From Adineta steineri (taxonomy: Eukaryota > Rotifera > Eurotatoria > Adinetida > Adinetidae): a stretch of DNA of 64,000 bases. The notes under the pieces were generated by a model. That model searched no databases, was not told the DNA's origin, and saw only the letters and a list, made by a program, of their open reading frames with translations. The number at the start of each line of letters is the position of its first letter. The first letter of the stretch is position 1. This document shows positions 40,550 through 51,831 of the stretch, piece by piece. The DNA lies in NCBI GenBank assembly GCA_905250115.1, contig CAJNOI010000030.1:171451-235450 (forward strand). The letters run 5' to 3'. The position numbers and the translations under genes are program-made.

Positions 40550-41683
40550 TTATAAAATAGTACAAGAACAGTTATAACATGCACAACATCCTCCCATACA
40601 TCCGCAACTATTCAATGGATAATCATTTTCATATATTATATCATGTCCTTGTGCATCTTTATATTGACAAAAACGAAATTTATTTCCTGTTAATAAAAAA
40701 AAATAGAAATAGATTTAAATATAAATTAAATAAAAATATTTACCTTTTGAAGGATCATGTTTATTTAAATATTTTGATTCAAGTATATATTCAATTTCTT
40801 CAAAATCTAAACGTTCGATATCACAAATTAATCGACGCATTTTATTCTTTAATTTTATTGTTTCATTTAAATGTTTTTCTTTATAATCTTTAATAACATT
40901 AGCTTTTAATGGAACATTAGAATTTTGATCATTAATTGTATGTACAAAATCTTCTATAGTTGATTCTTTTGTCCACGGTGTTTCTGATTTTGACCATAAA
41001 GATATTTTATCAGCTTGTGCTATTTTTTCTTCAGGTAAAAATGAATTTTGATAATACCATGTTGATGTACGTGTTTCCCATGAAACATGTAATACGGCAG
41101 AATTATAAAATGCACCACATCCTTCACATTTCGTACATTGTAATCGACCTTTACCATTACATGTTTTACAATTAACTAATCCATTTTTACAAGAAGGACA
41201 TTGTGTTCCATCTGATTTACGTCCTTGAGTACATGAGAGACATTTTTCTGAACCATTTATACAACGATGATTAGTACAATTGATAGATCCTTGTCCTTGA
41301 CATGCTTCACAATTTGTTGTATAATCATGTTCAGTTAAAGATCGTTTTTGTTCGGGTTTTTTATCGGATAAAAGTGGTAATTGAAATTGATAGTCTGACC
41401 AGATATCAAATATGGGTTGTATGCAATGATTTTGTCGTTTTTTACTTGGTTTTTTTGACCAGATCAATTCTCGTTCTTCCATTAAGATGTTCATTTTACA
41501 TTGATAAGCAACTTTCGGTTGTATACTTTTAACTTTTGCATTATTTAATGGACCAGAATAATACAAACTTTTTGAATCAATAAATTTTTTATAATCAAGT
41601 AAATGTTTGGATGTTTCAAAATTTGTTGTAGAAGGTAATTTGCTAGCATCAATAATTACTTCAGTATGTACTTTATTCGACAT
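40550..41683 (-). CDS. SSUH2-like protein with DnaJ-type Cys-rich region
   Basis: Two exons, 40744-41683 and 40550-40686, encode 358 aa. Residues about 120-190 form a Cys/Gly-rich zinc-binding-like region with repeated CxxCxGxG-type motifs (CEACQGQG, CPSCKNG, CKTCNGKG, CTKCEGCG), as in SSUH2 and the DnaJ central domain, but there is no J domain. The following region (VLHVSWETRTSTWYY onwards) matches the SSUH2 C-terminal half by eye. The last exon adds a basic/aromatic strand and an unusually Cys-rich end with eight Cys in the final 18 residues, a possible lipidation or metal-binding tail. SSUH2 is reported in tooth formation in vertebrates and its nematode homologue suppresses an unc mutation; the biochemical role is unknown. 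An acceptor-like TTTCTTTTAG lies 23 nt upstream of the ATG. Confidence 0.85.
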
Positions 41684-43683
41684 TGTATGATTTTCAATAA
41701 ATAAATCTAAAAGAAAGGATTACCTGTTTGATATATGGCTTTAGAATTTCTTTCTATTCGAAAGATTTATGAATATTGTCGCTACAACAATTCTTTTTCG
41801 TTTATGGTCTTATATTATAATACTATAAAATGAAAAAAATATGATTATATGTTCTTATCTTATCTTTTGAATATATATATACTTTTTGTGTGAGACGTTG
41901 TTATTATTACAGACTGAAATTTTATCAATACAAGAACATATATAAATATTAGTTAAATGAAAGCGAAAGATTAAATGAACAATGTAATACAATGATCACA
42001 AAATTATAAGGAAAAAAATTAGTATTCATTATGCACTTTGTATTATATACCAAAATATGATGAAATTTCAATGGATACAGTGGAAACTAATTTTCCAATT
42101 TGTCATTTTCAGCAAGGTCTAACGTGCATAGTAACACTTTAGAATTATAATGTACACAGTTTTGGGTTATTCATGAATAATTATAAATTAATTAACATGC
42201 AATAAGATCTCGTTACTTACAGCTATGAACTTTATATTGCAACAACTTGGTTTATTAGTTCAAAGTCTTTCAACGTTTTTTCTTTGATTCAAACAATATT
42301 TTCTATACTTTCGATCAAAGTAGGGATAACCATATCATATACGCATTATTTTTCGTGTGAACAACAATACAAAGATATATTCTTATAGTTCATGATAAAT
42401 TAACATTAATCAAAAACAAATATTTTTTTGTTCATTCTCTTTCTTTTATTCGCTCTTGTCAAAATCATTATGACAAAAATATCGGAAAATAATAATACAA
42501 TTATTATGATCTGTTTCGTTTTTCATCCTATGATATTTTGTAGTGACTTTCTAAATGATTGTATTCTATCATTACTTAAACTAGGAAACAAACTCATGAA
42601 CATCAGATATGTTACTCTCGGTACATTAATCATCAGTAAAGTCATATTAATAACAAGATACAATTTTTCAACAAGCAGTGATCAGTAAATTCATTTCATA
42701 GGTTTTAGATATAATTCCCATATATATTCTGTTAGAAGCTTTTATAAGAATATAATATTCATTGGATTATTAAATATTTCTTTTTGATTTTCAAAATTTG
42801 ATTTATCGACTATTCATAAAATTCTAGCTCATTAAAAGTCATATTGAACAAAAAGATGATTTGTTTGACTTTTCATCGAAACAAATTATTTATTTTCGAT
42901 CTGAACATAAAAATTGAAAATGAATCGATAGGTTATTTGATTAAATCATAAAATAAAATATAAAATTTGTTTTATTAAACAGCTGATTTCCATACAATGC
43001 CATATTTATATGTTAATCGAAATGAAAAATCTTGATTGCTATCATTAATCAATATTAAAAACATATGACAACATATAGTAGGCGGTTCAAAAAATGTCTT
43101 CAATGATATGATTAATATGAATGACTATAATGCCATCGTCAATATATACAGAGAGAGAAGAAAAAAAGCATCTGATGTAATCATGTTATTTTCATTTCTA
43201 ATATAAAATTTCATATGGGCACAAAAATTATTATACTTCGTAATGTAATAGGAGGAAAATAAAGATAAGTAGAAAAGATGACTGAAATGTAATTGAAGAC
43301 TATAGGTATGTAATTATACAGACGAAACTTATTCACTCAAAATCATAAAGAAGGAATATACTCAAGAACATCGTATATGTAACAATTTTCTTTGTCGTCT
43401 CCCTCTCTCCTTCTTCTTTTTTTTCGTTCTCATGTTATATGATTTACGTCTTTGTATTCAGCTCTAGTATATATATATATATAACATAATCCGACCATCC
43501 TTTGTACGACTGATGATATTTTGATTATGATGAACCGATAGTAAGCAAGCAAAATACGTGCTTACTCTATTGTTCAAATATATATATATGTAGGTTGATG
43601 TTTGACATGTTTATATAGTCTATATATTTGTATATATACATCTTCGAGGTCATTCTATTCATTTTTAAGATTAGTATTCAAAT
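41684..43683. other. Divergent intergenic region
   Basis: Lies between the starts of the SSUH2-like (-) and PPP1R14-like (+) genes, so both promoters should be here. The 86-codon hydrophobic frame at 42428-42688 (+) has no homology I recognise and no splice support, so I do not call it. Microsatellite TA runs lie near 43470 and 43580. Confidence 0.5.
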
Positions 43684-44342
43684 ATGAATTATATGAGACA
43701 TCCATTTCATTCAAAAACAACAATACCAGTTAATTCACGAGAATCTTCAAATGTTTCAACAACTAAAACAACACCAACATCATCATCTATAAATAATTCT
43801 GTTCGTTTTAATGATTTAACATCTACATCACAAATATGTAATGATCGTGAAAAATACCTTACAGCGTATGATTATTATAAAATATAATTCGTGAAAAAAA
43901 TATTTTTATTTTAAGTAAATATCCTCCTCAACAAATGCAATTAATACGTAAACGATTGAAAGTTGAATTTTGGCTTGATGATCAATTACAATATCTCTAT
44001 GATATAACAGTAAATTTCAAAAAAAATAAAGATAAATTGTTTTGTTAATCTTTAGGATGATAATATACAACAAAATCATGATCATTGTCCCGGAGATTTA
44101 ATTGATTGTCTTTTAGACATTGACAATGAATCGGAACGACGTACATTTTTACTCGTAAGCTTTTTGTTTATCTTTCAATATGAATCATCTAAATATTATG
44201 TAGGAGAAATTGAGAAATGTCAAACAATCTCGTTCAATAACAATGGTAAATATTGATACATTGATTAATCAATTATGTATATCTATATTGTTTTTTCTAG
44301 AAATTCATTGATGATTTATTATTACGTGTAAAAACATTGTAA
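43684..44342 (+). CDS. PPP1R14 (CPI-17/PHI-1)-like protein phosphatase 1 inhibitor
   Basis: Small cytosolic inhibitor of PP1/myosin phosphatase. Five exons (43684-43865, 43916-44009, 44056-44154, 44204-44245, 44301-44342) close in phase to 152 aa. After a Ser/Thr-rich N-terminus with VRFND, the conserved core begins KYPPQQMQLIRKRLKVEFWL, parallel to the PHI-1 block KYDRRELRKRLDVEKWID. LIDCLLDIDNESERRTFLL corresponds to the IDELLELESEEER helix, and KFIDDLLLRVKTL to the C-terminal FIQELLAKLQGL. The inhibitory phospho-site preceding KYD in vertebrates would be at the exon 1/2 junction; here LTA precedes KYP, so a threonine is nearby but its use is unproven. The two last exons are only 42 bp each. 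The gene converges on the RRM gene, with about 100 bp between stops. Confidence 0.8.
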
Positions 44343-44444
44343 CTAAACAAAACTTATTTTTATTTCAATTATCTTTTAATGCAACAAAAAAAATGAAAAA
44401 CTAAACATTGTACAAAAAAAATGAATGAATGAATACCGTGACAA

Positions 44445-45419
44445 CTATGGAAGAATAAGTTTATGTAATTTTTCATATTTTTCTCGGTTTTTTTCAAGAT
44501 ATTTATCAATTTGATATATTATTTCTTCGTAATCTTTTTGAATTATTATATTATATTCTTGTTCGAGATCTTTTATTTGTTGTTGACTAAAATATAAAGA
44601 TAACAATAAGAAAAGCGAAACAAAAAATGTTTTTATCTACCTGTATAAGTGATTTGTTGTCGGTATAGTATGAGATATTGATAATGTCTGATAATCTGAT
44701 TTAGTAGGTATTGATTGATGAGGAGATGAAGGTAAATATCGTGTTGTTGTTGGTTCATGATAAGGATATTTAAATGGTTTAATATGATCTTTTTGATGAC
44801 AATCTTTAATATTAGATTCTGATTTAATTCCAACTTGTGATGGTCGTAATGGTTGTTTAACGGCGAGTGATGTTCGACCAGCAAAATGATTTTGACCTGA
44901 TGTAATAATTGATCGAACTGAATTTATTGAATCAAATTCAATATAAACATATTCAAGACCATTACCAGATGATACACATGTACAATTTAATATACGACCA
45001 TATCTAGTAAATGCCTTAATAATAAAGAAATAGAAAATTGATATAGAAAATAAAATAATTATATGAATTACTTTTTTAATAACATTTCGATTAAGTTGAG
45101 AATTTGTATGAGCAATACATATTTTTCTATCTGATAATAAACGTGTTTCGTCACTAAAAACTGCGTCATAAGAATGAATATCAAGACGAATACGACATAT
45201 TGTATGATCAATTTTATTTGTTAAAAATATATTAATGTCTGTATCAGATGAAAAACGAATAAAACGATAATCAATTAACCATTCATCAGCTGAACGTGAA
45301 CAATTATGGAAAAATGCTTCAATTTCACCAAAACGTTGAAAATATTCACGTAATGTATTATCATCAATTGATTGAATATTACCAACATAAATTGTATTCG
45401 ATGTAGAAAAATAATTCAT
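44445..45419 (-). CDS. Protein with two RRM-type RNA-binding domains
   Basis: Three exons (45072-45419, 44641-45014, 44445-44586) encode 287 aa. RRM1 has RNP2 TIYVGNI near residue 9 and a strand like RNP1 (YRFIRFSS) near 51. A second RRM has RNP2-like KICIAHT near 99 and RNP1-like LEYVYIEF near 142. The intron between exons 1 and 2 falls inside RRM2 (VIKK/AFTRYGR). A linker rich in Ser, Thr, Pro and His follows, then a C-terminal charged coiled coil (QQQIKDLEQEYNIII onwards). I do not recognise a specific family; RNA binding in nucleus or cytoplasm is inferred from the folds. Confidence 0.75.
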
Positions 45420-47060
45420 TTAAATAATATTTTCTCTATTTAAGGAAAATTTTTATGGTTGAATATAATCAATACGAAATTGTTTATCTATTGGATATTA
45501 GAAAAATGGGAAAGATTCAAATAATGTTATATACAAAGAGAACAGATGTCTCTAATAAACAATATTATAGTGAATGGATTTAAGTTTTTCATTAATACTG
45601 TATAAAGAAGAAAAAATCTACATTTAACAATGAAATATATATATGGTTATAAAATGATATTAATGCATTTTAAAGAATAGACTTTATTGAATGTAACATT
45701 AATATTAATTATTGAATAGAACGCTAAGTATTCATATTCTCTTGATAAAAACTGTGTTGTGTATATGATTATATATAAAAAATTAATTAAGCTTTTAGTT
45801 ATTCACTGACTATTTCTTGTCGCTTCTTTTACGTAGTTCTATTTATATTTAAAAATCCTGTTTTGAATAGAAAAAATATTTCTCTATTTCTGATCCGGAA
45901 CAATCTCTATTAAATTTTTCATAATTGCACTTGTCTCGATCGGCAGTCAAAAAAACATTTTTTTTACGCCAATTATTATCGTATAAATAGACAAACACGT
46001 GAAAAATTACTTATAATTTAGGCTTTTAATACGGAAATATTAGCAATGATGTAATAGAAATTATTCAGATAAAAATATACACAAAAATTCAAATATGTAT
46101 ATCTATTGTTCGTTTATTTTTAAATCAAAATAAACTAATACAATATTTACCATCTTCTCTTAACCCTTTTTGGTCAGCCATTCAAAAAATGCCATACTCC
46201 CCTAGGGCAAAATATGGTCACTTGACAACATGCCATCGGAAAAGGTTAATAAGTAGTTATATGATAAAGAATTTCATTGTTGACCTTCAAAGATAAGATC
46301 TATATTCTTCTTAATATTAGTTCAAAATGAAATAGAAGATTATTTTTTCCATAAATACTATGTTTTGTAATTTATATGCATAGTTTAGTTTTGTAAGAAA
46401 ATCTAACCTTAATGGATTTTGTAATTTTGAGTTTCTACATCGTTGATTCTTTGTTAGAATTGTATTAGTAGAAAAGTCTTTTCTAATTCCCTACTCGAAG
46501 TAGTACCTCGACGAGTAGAAAATAGCTATTCATAAAATAGAATTTGCGTGCTTGCTTTCTTTTTCTTGTTCTATTGTCATTCAAGAGCAGAAAAAAAGTG
46601 ATTCTTCTATGTGAGTAACGCATGCCTGTCATATTCTTTTAAAATAATACGACTAATCTTCTTCATTGTAATATATTTAGATAACTTTTTATCTATTTTT
46701 AATTTCAAATCTTATTTTTATATATTGCATAAACAAATTATTTTTTTTATTCAGGACGAATATTCTTTTTTCTTATTAGATATTGTGAGAGTTGCTGAAT
46801 TCGCCTGATGTCTATTGAATTAGATCACACATCATCGTTGTAACCAGTCAAAAAACGAGAAAAATAAGAGAAGAAAAGAATCTAATATTCGGTCGCTTTT
46901 ATCTTCCGGCGAAAAAAAAATAGAACTACGATAGTTCAACACGAGATCTATTCACTTTCTTGCATTCTTTACTAACGACGCCATAGTCAGACAGAAAAAA
47001 AAGAGAGAAATAGCATAAAAAATTGATCTAGCACTATACATTATTTCTACATTTGTAAAC
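45420..47060. other. Divergent intergenic region
   Basis: Lies between the starts of the RRM gene (-) and the coiled-coil gene (+). No coding sequence is supported; the short hydrophobic frame at 46611-46808 is not convincing. A possible small TTAA-flanked insertion lies at 46160-46249. Confidence 0.5.
46160..46249. mobile_element. Possible tiny TTAA-flanked MITE remnant
   Basis: TTAACCCTTTTTGG on the left is partly mirrored by AAAAGGTTAA on the right, about 90 bp in total. The termini begin CC(C)TTTT next to TTAA, as in piggyBac-like elements, but the inverted match is short and imperfect, so this is tentative. Confidence 0.3.
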
Positions 47061-47980
47061 ATGTCATCAATACTTCATGTACTTACTGGGCATGGTGAAC
47101 ATTCAGAAAAGAAATCAAATCCTCCTGTTACTCATACAGCAACATTTGAAGATATTAAGGTTCAATCAGTTGTTAGTAGTCAAACACAAACAAAAACTGT
47201 TGCGGCAAATTCACAGGCTAAAATAAATGCATTAATGTCAAAATTAGGTAAAAATAATATTTTATTGTAAAATAATTTCTTTGTTTTGTAAATTTTTATA
47301 GGTTCAACACATTCACAAATTGATGAATATGCTCGACATCGTACTGATGAAATATCGGAAGCTGTTAAATCTAGTATAGATAAAATCGTTCATTCAGCAC
47401 AAGCTCAACAACAACAATTACTTGATGATGCTGTAAAAGAAACGAATAAAATTGAAGATGAATTTAAAGATAAACTTATGTTGTAAGTTGAAGATTTTAT
47501 ATATTAATTAAACAAAAAAATACGAACAATTTGTTTTTTCTTGTTCAATTACAGATTTATTAATGAACTTGATCAAGAGAAAGCAACAAAATTAGTTGAA
47601 CTTGAAAAAGATTTAAATGTTCATCAAGAAAAAATTCTTGAAGCAGCTCGTAAACGTATCGATGCAGTTCATGAAGAAGCTAATCGATTAAAAATGGTAC
47701 CGAATAAAAATTCTTTTTATTCTTTTCTCTAATTTTGTTTCATCTATAGAATATTTTGAAAGAAGCTCAAGCTAAAACAAATTCAAAAATTGAAGAAATT
47801 ACTGAAAAAGTCGCACAAGTATAATTATTATTAAACGATTTTGTTAAAATATTCTATCTATATTTTTTTTTCTTCTTATAGCTTGGAGCTGAAGATGCAA
47901 GTCGTCGTTTAGCAAGTACAACAACAACTGTTATAACAACACAAGCACAAGCAGAAGGTCATCCAACAAAACATCATTGA
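47061..47980 (+). CDS. Hydrophilic coiled-coil protein, unknown family
   Basis: Five exons (47061-47247, 47302-47482, 47555-47696, 47750-47818, 47882-47980) encode 225 aa. From about residue 50 to 190 it is an almost continuous charged helix rich in Lys, Glu, Ala and Gln (for example KATKLVELEKDLNVHQEKI), with no Cys, no Trp, no signal peptide and no membrane segment. The tail is Thr/Ala/Gln-rich and ends HPTKHH. The composition resembles hydrophilins or LEA-type and apolipoprotein-like helices, but I see no diagnostic LEA 11-mer, so I leave the function open. Splice phases all close, and the gene has its own 1.6 kb 5' region. A coiled-coil cytoskeletal or trafficking protein is an equally good alternative. 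Confidence 0.7.
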
Positions 47981-49064
47981 CATTAATTTGTCTTATAACA
48001 AAAGCTAAACTTTTCAATTGCATAGTGTTTATAGAATATATATATAATCGTTGTATAATTTCTTATGCATATAAATCAATATAATAACTAATACGTAATT
48101 CAGAAATATAAGAGTATCGTTTTGTTATATAATATTTTATTTATAACATTATCAGATAAATTAGTTATTTATTTATGAATCACAAGAAATGAGTTGTACT
48201 AGACATTTTAATATCAATAAAACTAATATTTAACTTGTTCCTAAGATAAATTAATCAATTCTGGACATTAAAAAAAATATTGATTTTGCAATCAAATAAA
48301 ATTATGTATCGAAACTATAGTAAGAGAGTGGAATAATGTATATACAAGACTCTAATTAGAAGTCGTTTTATTGAATTGATATGAATGCAAATAAATCAAC
48401 ATATATTAGAAATGATTTTATTGATGTTAAAAGACAGTTGGATCTTTGTGTTAGAAAAGAAAATTCTGATAATTTGTTCTATGCTATAAGAACAGGAAAT
48501 ACTCACGAAAGCAATTATCATGTAGTGTTTTTTTTTGTACTAAATGATATAATGATTATACGATGTGCAACAAAATAAATGTGCGTTGTTTTAGTATGTT
48601 AGATCGATTTGATGAATGATGATCATATGTATACAATATATTTATTCGAAATAATTATTGATTGAACGAGTCATATAGTAAATCTAAGCTACATCAGACG
48701 ATTATTTCTTATTTAAATAGGAAATTAAATATTAATGAACAATATCAATACTTGGTGAATTTGATATTTATATAATAATAAGTAGAAAAGTAGAAAAATC
48801 AATGACTTAGATTGATAACGAATAGTGTTGAATTTAAAAAAAGTAATAAAAAATAATATCAATAAGATATTTTTTCTTATCTATGTCGTCGAATTTTTTT
48901 TTTAAAATTCGATGTGTTTGATTTGTTTTGTAAGTACGAAATTGGTTTGCTGATTAGTTGTCAATGAGAAAATAAAACATATGGATTTGTTTTTCTGTTA
49001 TTTCGTATTTATACAGTTTGATTTTATCTCATAAGTGTGTAGGTGTTTTGAAAAAAAATGAGGG
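47981..49064. other. Intergenic region
   Basis: No gene is supported; the 65-codon frame at 48381-48578 has no splice support or motif. The 3' end of the region carries the promoter of the secreted-protein gene. Confidence 0.5.
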
Positions 49065-49073
49065 TATAAAAAG
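49065..49073 (+). promoter_or_regulatory. TATA box of the secreted-protein gene
   Basis: TATAAAAAG lies in a locally G-rich context (GAGGGTATAAAAAGCACTC), 82-90 bp before the ATG. About 30 bp downstream, AAGTCACTCACC offers a TCAC/TCAT-type initiator. The spacing is what a TATA-dependent core promoter should have. Confidence 0.7.
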
Positions 49074-49154
49074 CACTCTTTTTTTCATTGTAAAGTCACT
49101 CACCATTCTCATATCTTCATTCACATTTATCAAATCTACTAAATACATTTAACA

Positions 49155-49663
49155 ATGAACGCTGCTATCGCACTCATCTTCTTCGCCTGTGTTGCTGGAT
49201 CAATGGCTACTGAAGCCCGTCATCCAATTGTTGACCAACTTCTTGCACAAGGACAACTTGTTATGCAATCAACCGTATCTATGCTTCAAACTCAACTCAT
49301 GAATATGGCTGCACAAGCTCTTGGTCAACTCACAGGTCTTATTGCTCAACTCGGTGGTCGATTAGACTTCAACATCAGTGCCATCCTTGACCAATTCAAA
49401 CCACTCCTTGCTCAAGCCGCCAGCGGTCTTCTTGGTCAACTTATGGGTAGTCTTTCAGGACTCATTGGTGGTATGTATTCATTTTCATCTATTTCTATTG
49501 TAATATATTCACTACAATCTTACCATACATTCTAGGTCGTATCTTCGGTGATATTTCAGCCATGTTCACTGAATTTCTTGGTCAAATCACAACACCACTT
49601 CTTGCCATTGGTCAATCACTCTTAAACCAAGGTTTATCAGCTGTTGTTGGTTCATTAGCTGGA
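49155..49663 (+). CDS. Secreted, Cys-free amphipathic Leu/Gln-rich protein (3' partial)
   Basis: Exons 49155-49470 and 49536-49663 give 148 residues, open into a 10-N gap. A signal peptide is clear (MNAAIALIFFACVAGSMA, likely cleaved near residue 18-20). The mature part has no cysteine and is built of amphipathic helices rich in Leu, Gln, Ala and Gly, with degenerate repeats of the form LxGQLxxLIxQLGG. Codon use is distinctly richer in C-ending codons (CTC, GCC, ATC) than the neighbours, and the promoter has a TATA box; both suggest high expression. No known family is recognised. Possibilities include a secretory-gland or mucus protein, a surface lipid-binding protein, or an antimicrobial precursor; these are guesses. 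The 3' end is lost at the gap, so length and termination are unknown. Confidence 0.75.
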
Positions 49664-49673
49664 NNNNNNNNNN
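49664..49673. other. 10-N scaffold gap joining two truncated genes
   Basis: The fixed 10-N run separates a 3'-truncated secreted-protein gene from a 5'-truncated RPN12 gene. Such short N runs commonly mark joins of unknown true size. Confidence 0.95.
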
Positions 49674-49707
49674 TAAATAATATAATAAAATATCTTCTTT
49701 TCGATAG

Positions 49708-50592
49708 GTGATACACTTGAAATAGCTGCTCAATGTGCAATATTAATAGGTGATATACCAAGTTTTGAACGAACTCTTGCACAACTTAAACCATTTTATT
49801 TTGACCTTGAGTATGTATATAGAAATAAAATCTTATATTTAATTTATTTTTTGTAAATTAAAGAGATCGTTTACCTGAATCACCTTATCGTTATCAGTTA
49901 CTTGGTTTAAATTTACTGAGTTTACTCTCACAAAATCGTCTAGCTGATTTTCATACTGTAAGATTTTTGAATTTAATTTTATTCTTATATAATTAATTAT
50001 TTACTTAGGAATTGGAATTACTTCCTCCAAAAGATATTCAAAATGATATCTATTTAAAATATCCTGTTTCATTAGAACAATATTTAATGGAAGGCAGTTA
50101 TAATAAAGTAAGAAGAATAAGGAGAGTTATTCTCTTTACTCGTTTATTTCAGGTATTTCTTGCCAAAGGAACTGTTCCATCACCTTATTTTACATTCTTC
50201 ATGGATATTCTTCTCGATACAATTCGGTAGTATTTTTTATTTTATATTTTATTAGTTTCTTAATTATTTATTTAAGTGATGAAATTGCATGTTGTATGGA
50301 AAAATCATATCGAACAATCTCATTTACTGAAGCAGCTCGTCTTCTCTATTTAAATAAAACTGATGAATTAGCTGCAATAGCCAAAAAAGTAAAGCAAAAC
50401 TTTTCATTGAGAATTAATTAAATAAGACTTTCTTTTTGTTATACGTATATATAGCATGGTTGGCAAATAAAAGCAGATCAAATATTTCATTTTGAAAATA
50501 ATCAAATGAAAGCAGATAATGAACATGTACCTGCTGATGAAATTGCTTCACAAATGATTCAATATGCACGTGAAATGGAGATTATCATTTAA
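49708..50592 (+). CDS. PSMD8: 26S proteasome regulatory subunit RPN12/PSMD8 (5' partial)
   Basis: Lid subunit of the 19S proteasome regulatory particle. Six visible exons (49708-49810, 49864-49957, 50009-50107, 50153-50226, 50277-50388, 50455-50592) encode the C-terminal 205 residues; the first 60-plus residues lie in or beyond the N gap. Recognisable blocks are [56 protein letters not shown], and the PCI-type winged helix ([20 protein letters not shown]). Splice phases close, and the first visible exon opens with the last two bases of a split codon, so an upstream exon must exist. The gene lies 108 bp upstream of gamma-SNAP on the same strand. Confidence 0.93.
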
Positions 50593-50700
50593 TATTAAAA
50601 CTTTTCTTTTATTTCATTTTTGTTATTCAGATAAATTCATTACAAAAAAAAAACTGTTATTATCTTATGTTTTAGATAATAATTAAGAACAAATAACAAA

Positions 50701-51831
50701 ATGTTTAATTTTAATTTCTCGGCTAAAATTAAAGAAGCTGAAGAACATATAAAACAAGGTGACAAATATATGAAAACATCATTTACGAAATGGAAACCAG
50801 ATTTAGATTCAGCTATTGATGAATATGATAAAGCATGTACATGTTATCGTGTAGCAGAAAAATATGAACAATGTCGTGATTTATCAATAAAATTAGCTGA
50901 TTTGCAAATTCAAAAAGGTAATCTATTATTTTTTTATCACGTATTTTAATGATTATTACTTTAGGTACTCCTTTTTTTGCTGCTAAATCATATGAACAAG
51001 TAGCTCAAATGACACAAGAATTAAAAGATTTAACAACAGCTGCTAAATATTTTGATCGAGCTGGACAATTATATACTGAAGCAGGTATAAATTCTATTGA
51101 ATAGAAACCAGAAAAAACAAAGATGATATAAATATAAGATTTTTCTTTTTAGGTTATCGTGATTCTGCTGCAATACTTTATGAACGTTGTGCACCACAAT
51201 TTCAACAATTAGATCGTGCTATATCTATTGATTTTTATCTAAAAGGTGCACGTTTAGCTGAACAAGAAGATAAAACATCTCAAGCTGCTGATTTATATGA
51301 AAAAGCTGCTATGCAAGCAATTCGTGCTGGTAATTTTCAACAAACAACTGAATTACTTGAAACAGTCACAAATTGTTTAACAAACATGGAACGATTCGAT
51401 CGACTTAATCGAGTTATACTCTATAGAATATTATTAAAATTATTTAATGAAGATAGTGTTGCCGGTAGAAATATTTTTAATCAAGCTTGTCAAAATTATC
51501 CATCATTTGATCAATGGGAAGAACGAGATCATATTGAATTATTAATTGATGCATTCGATCAAGATGATAAAGATTTAATTAGTCAACGTTGTCAAGTAAA
51601 TTATTTTTATTTTTTCTACATATTTGATGCATATTTATTTTTTTGATTTGGTAGAAACCTTATTTTATGGCAATTGAACCAGAGTTTGTACGATTAATTA
51701 AACGATGGATTCGTCCAACAACTACGACAGCAAATAATGTGAATCAACAAACAACAAGCAATTCCACTGTTCCATCGACTGGCGGAACGAAACCAATACA
51801 ATTAGATGATGACGAAGATGATTTACGTTAA
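50701..51831 (+). CDS. NAPG: Gamma-soluble NSF attachment protein (gamma-SNAP)
   Basis: Adaptor that links SNARE complexes to the NSF ATPase in membrane fusion. Exons 50701-50917, 50965-51084, 51153-51595 and 51655-51831 give 318 aa, near the usual 312. TPR-like helical pairs run through most of the protein. KYMKTSFTKWKPDLDSAIDE is closer to gamma-SNAP (KYLKTGFLKWKPDYDSA) than to alpha- or beta-SNAP. QKGTPFFAAKSYEQVAQM and the acidic C-terminus (DDDEDDLR) also fit gamma. An acceptor-like TATGTTTTAG ends at 50675, 25 nt before the ATG, and the upstream RPN12 stop is only 108 bp away, so the mRNA may be formed by trans-splicing within a short operon. Confidence 0.93.

Noticed and set aside
42428..42688. 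86-codon hydrophobic frame
   Set aside because: Isolated, A/T-driven hydrophobicity, no family and no flanking exons.
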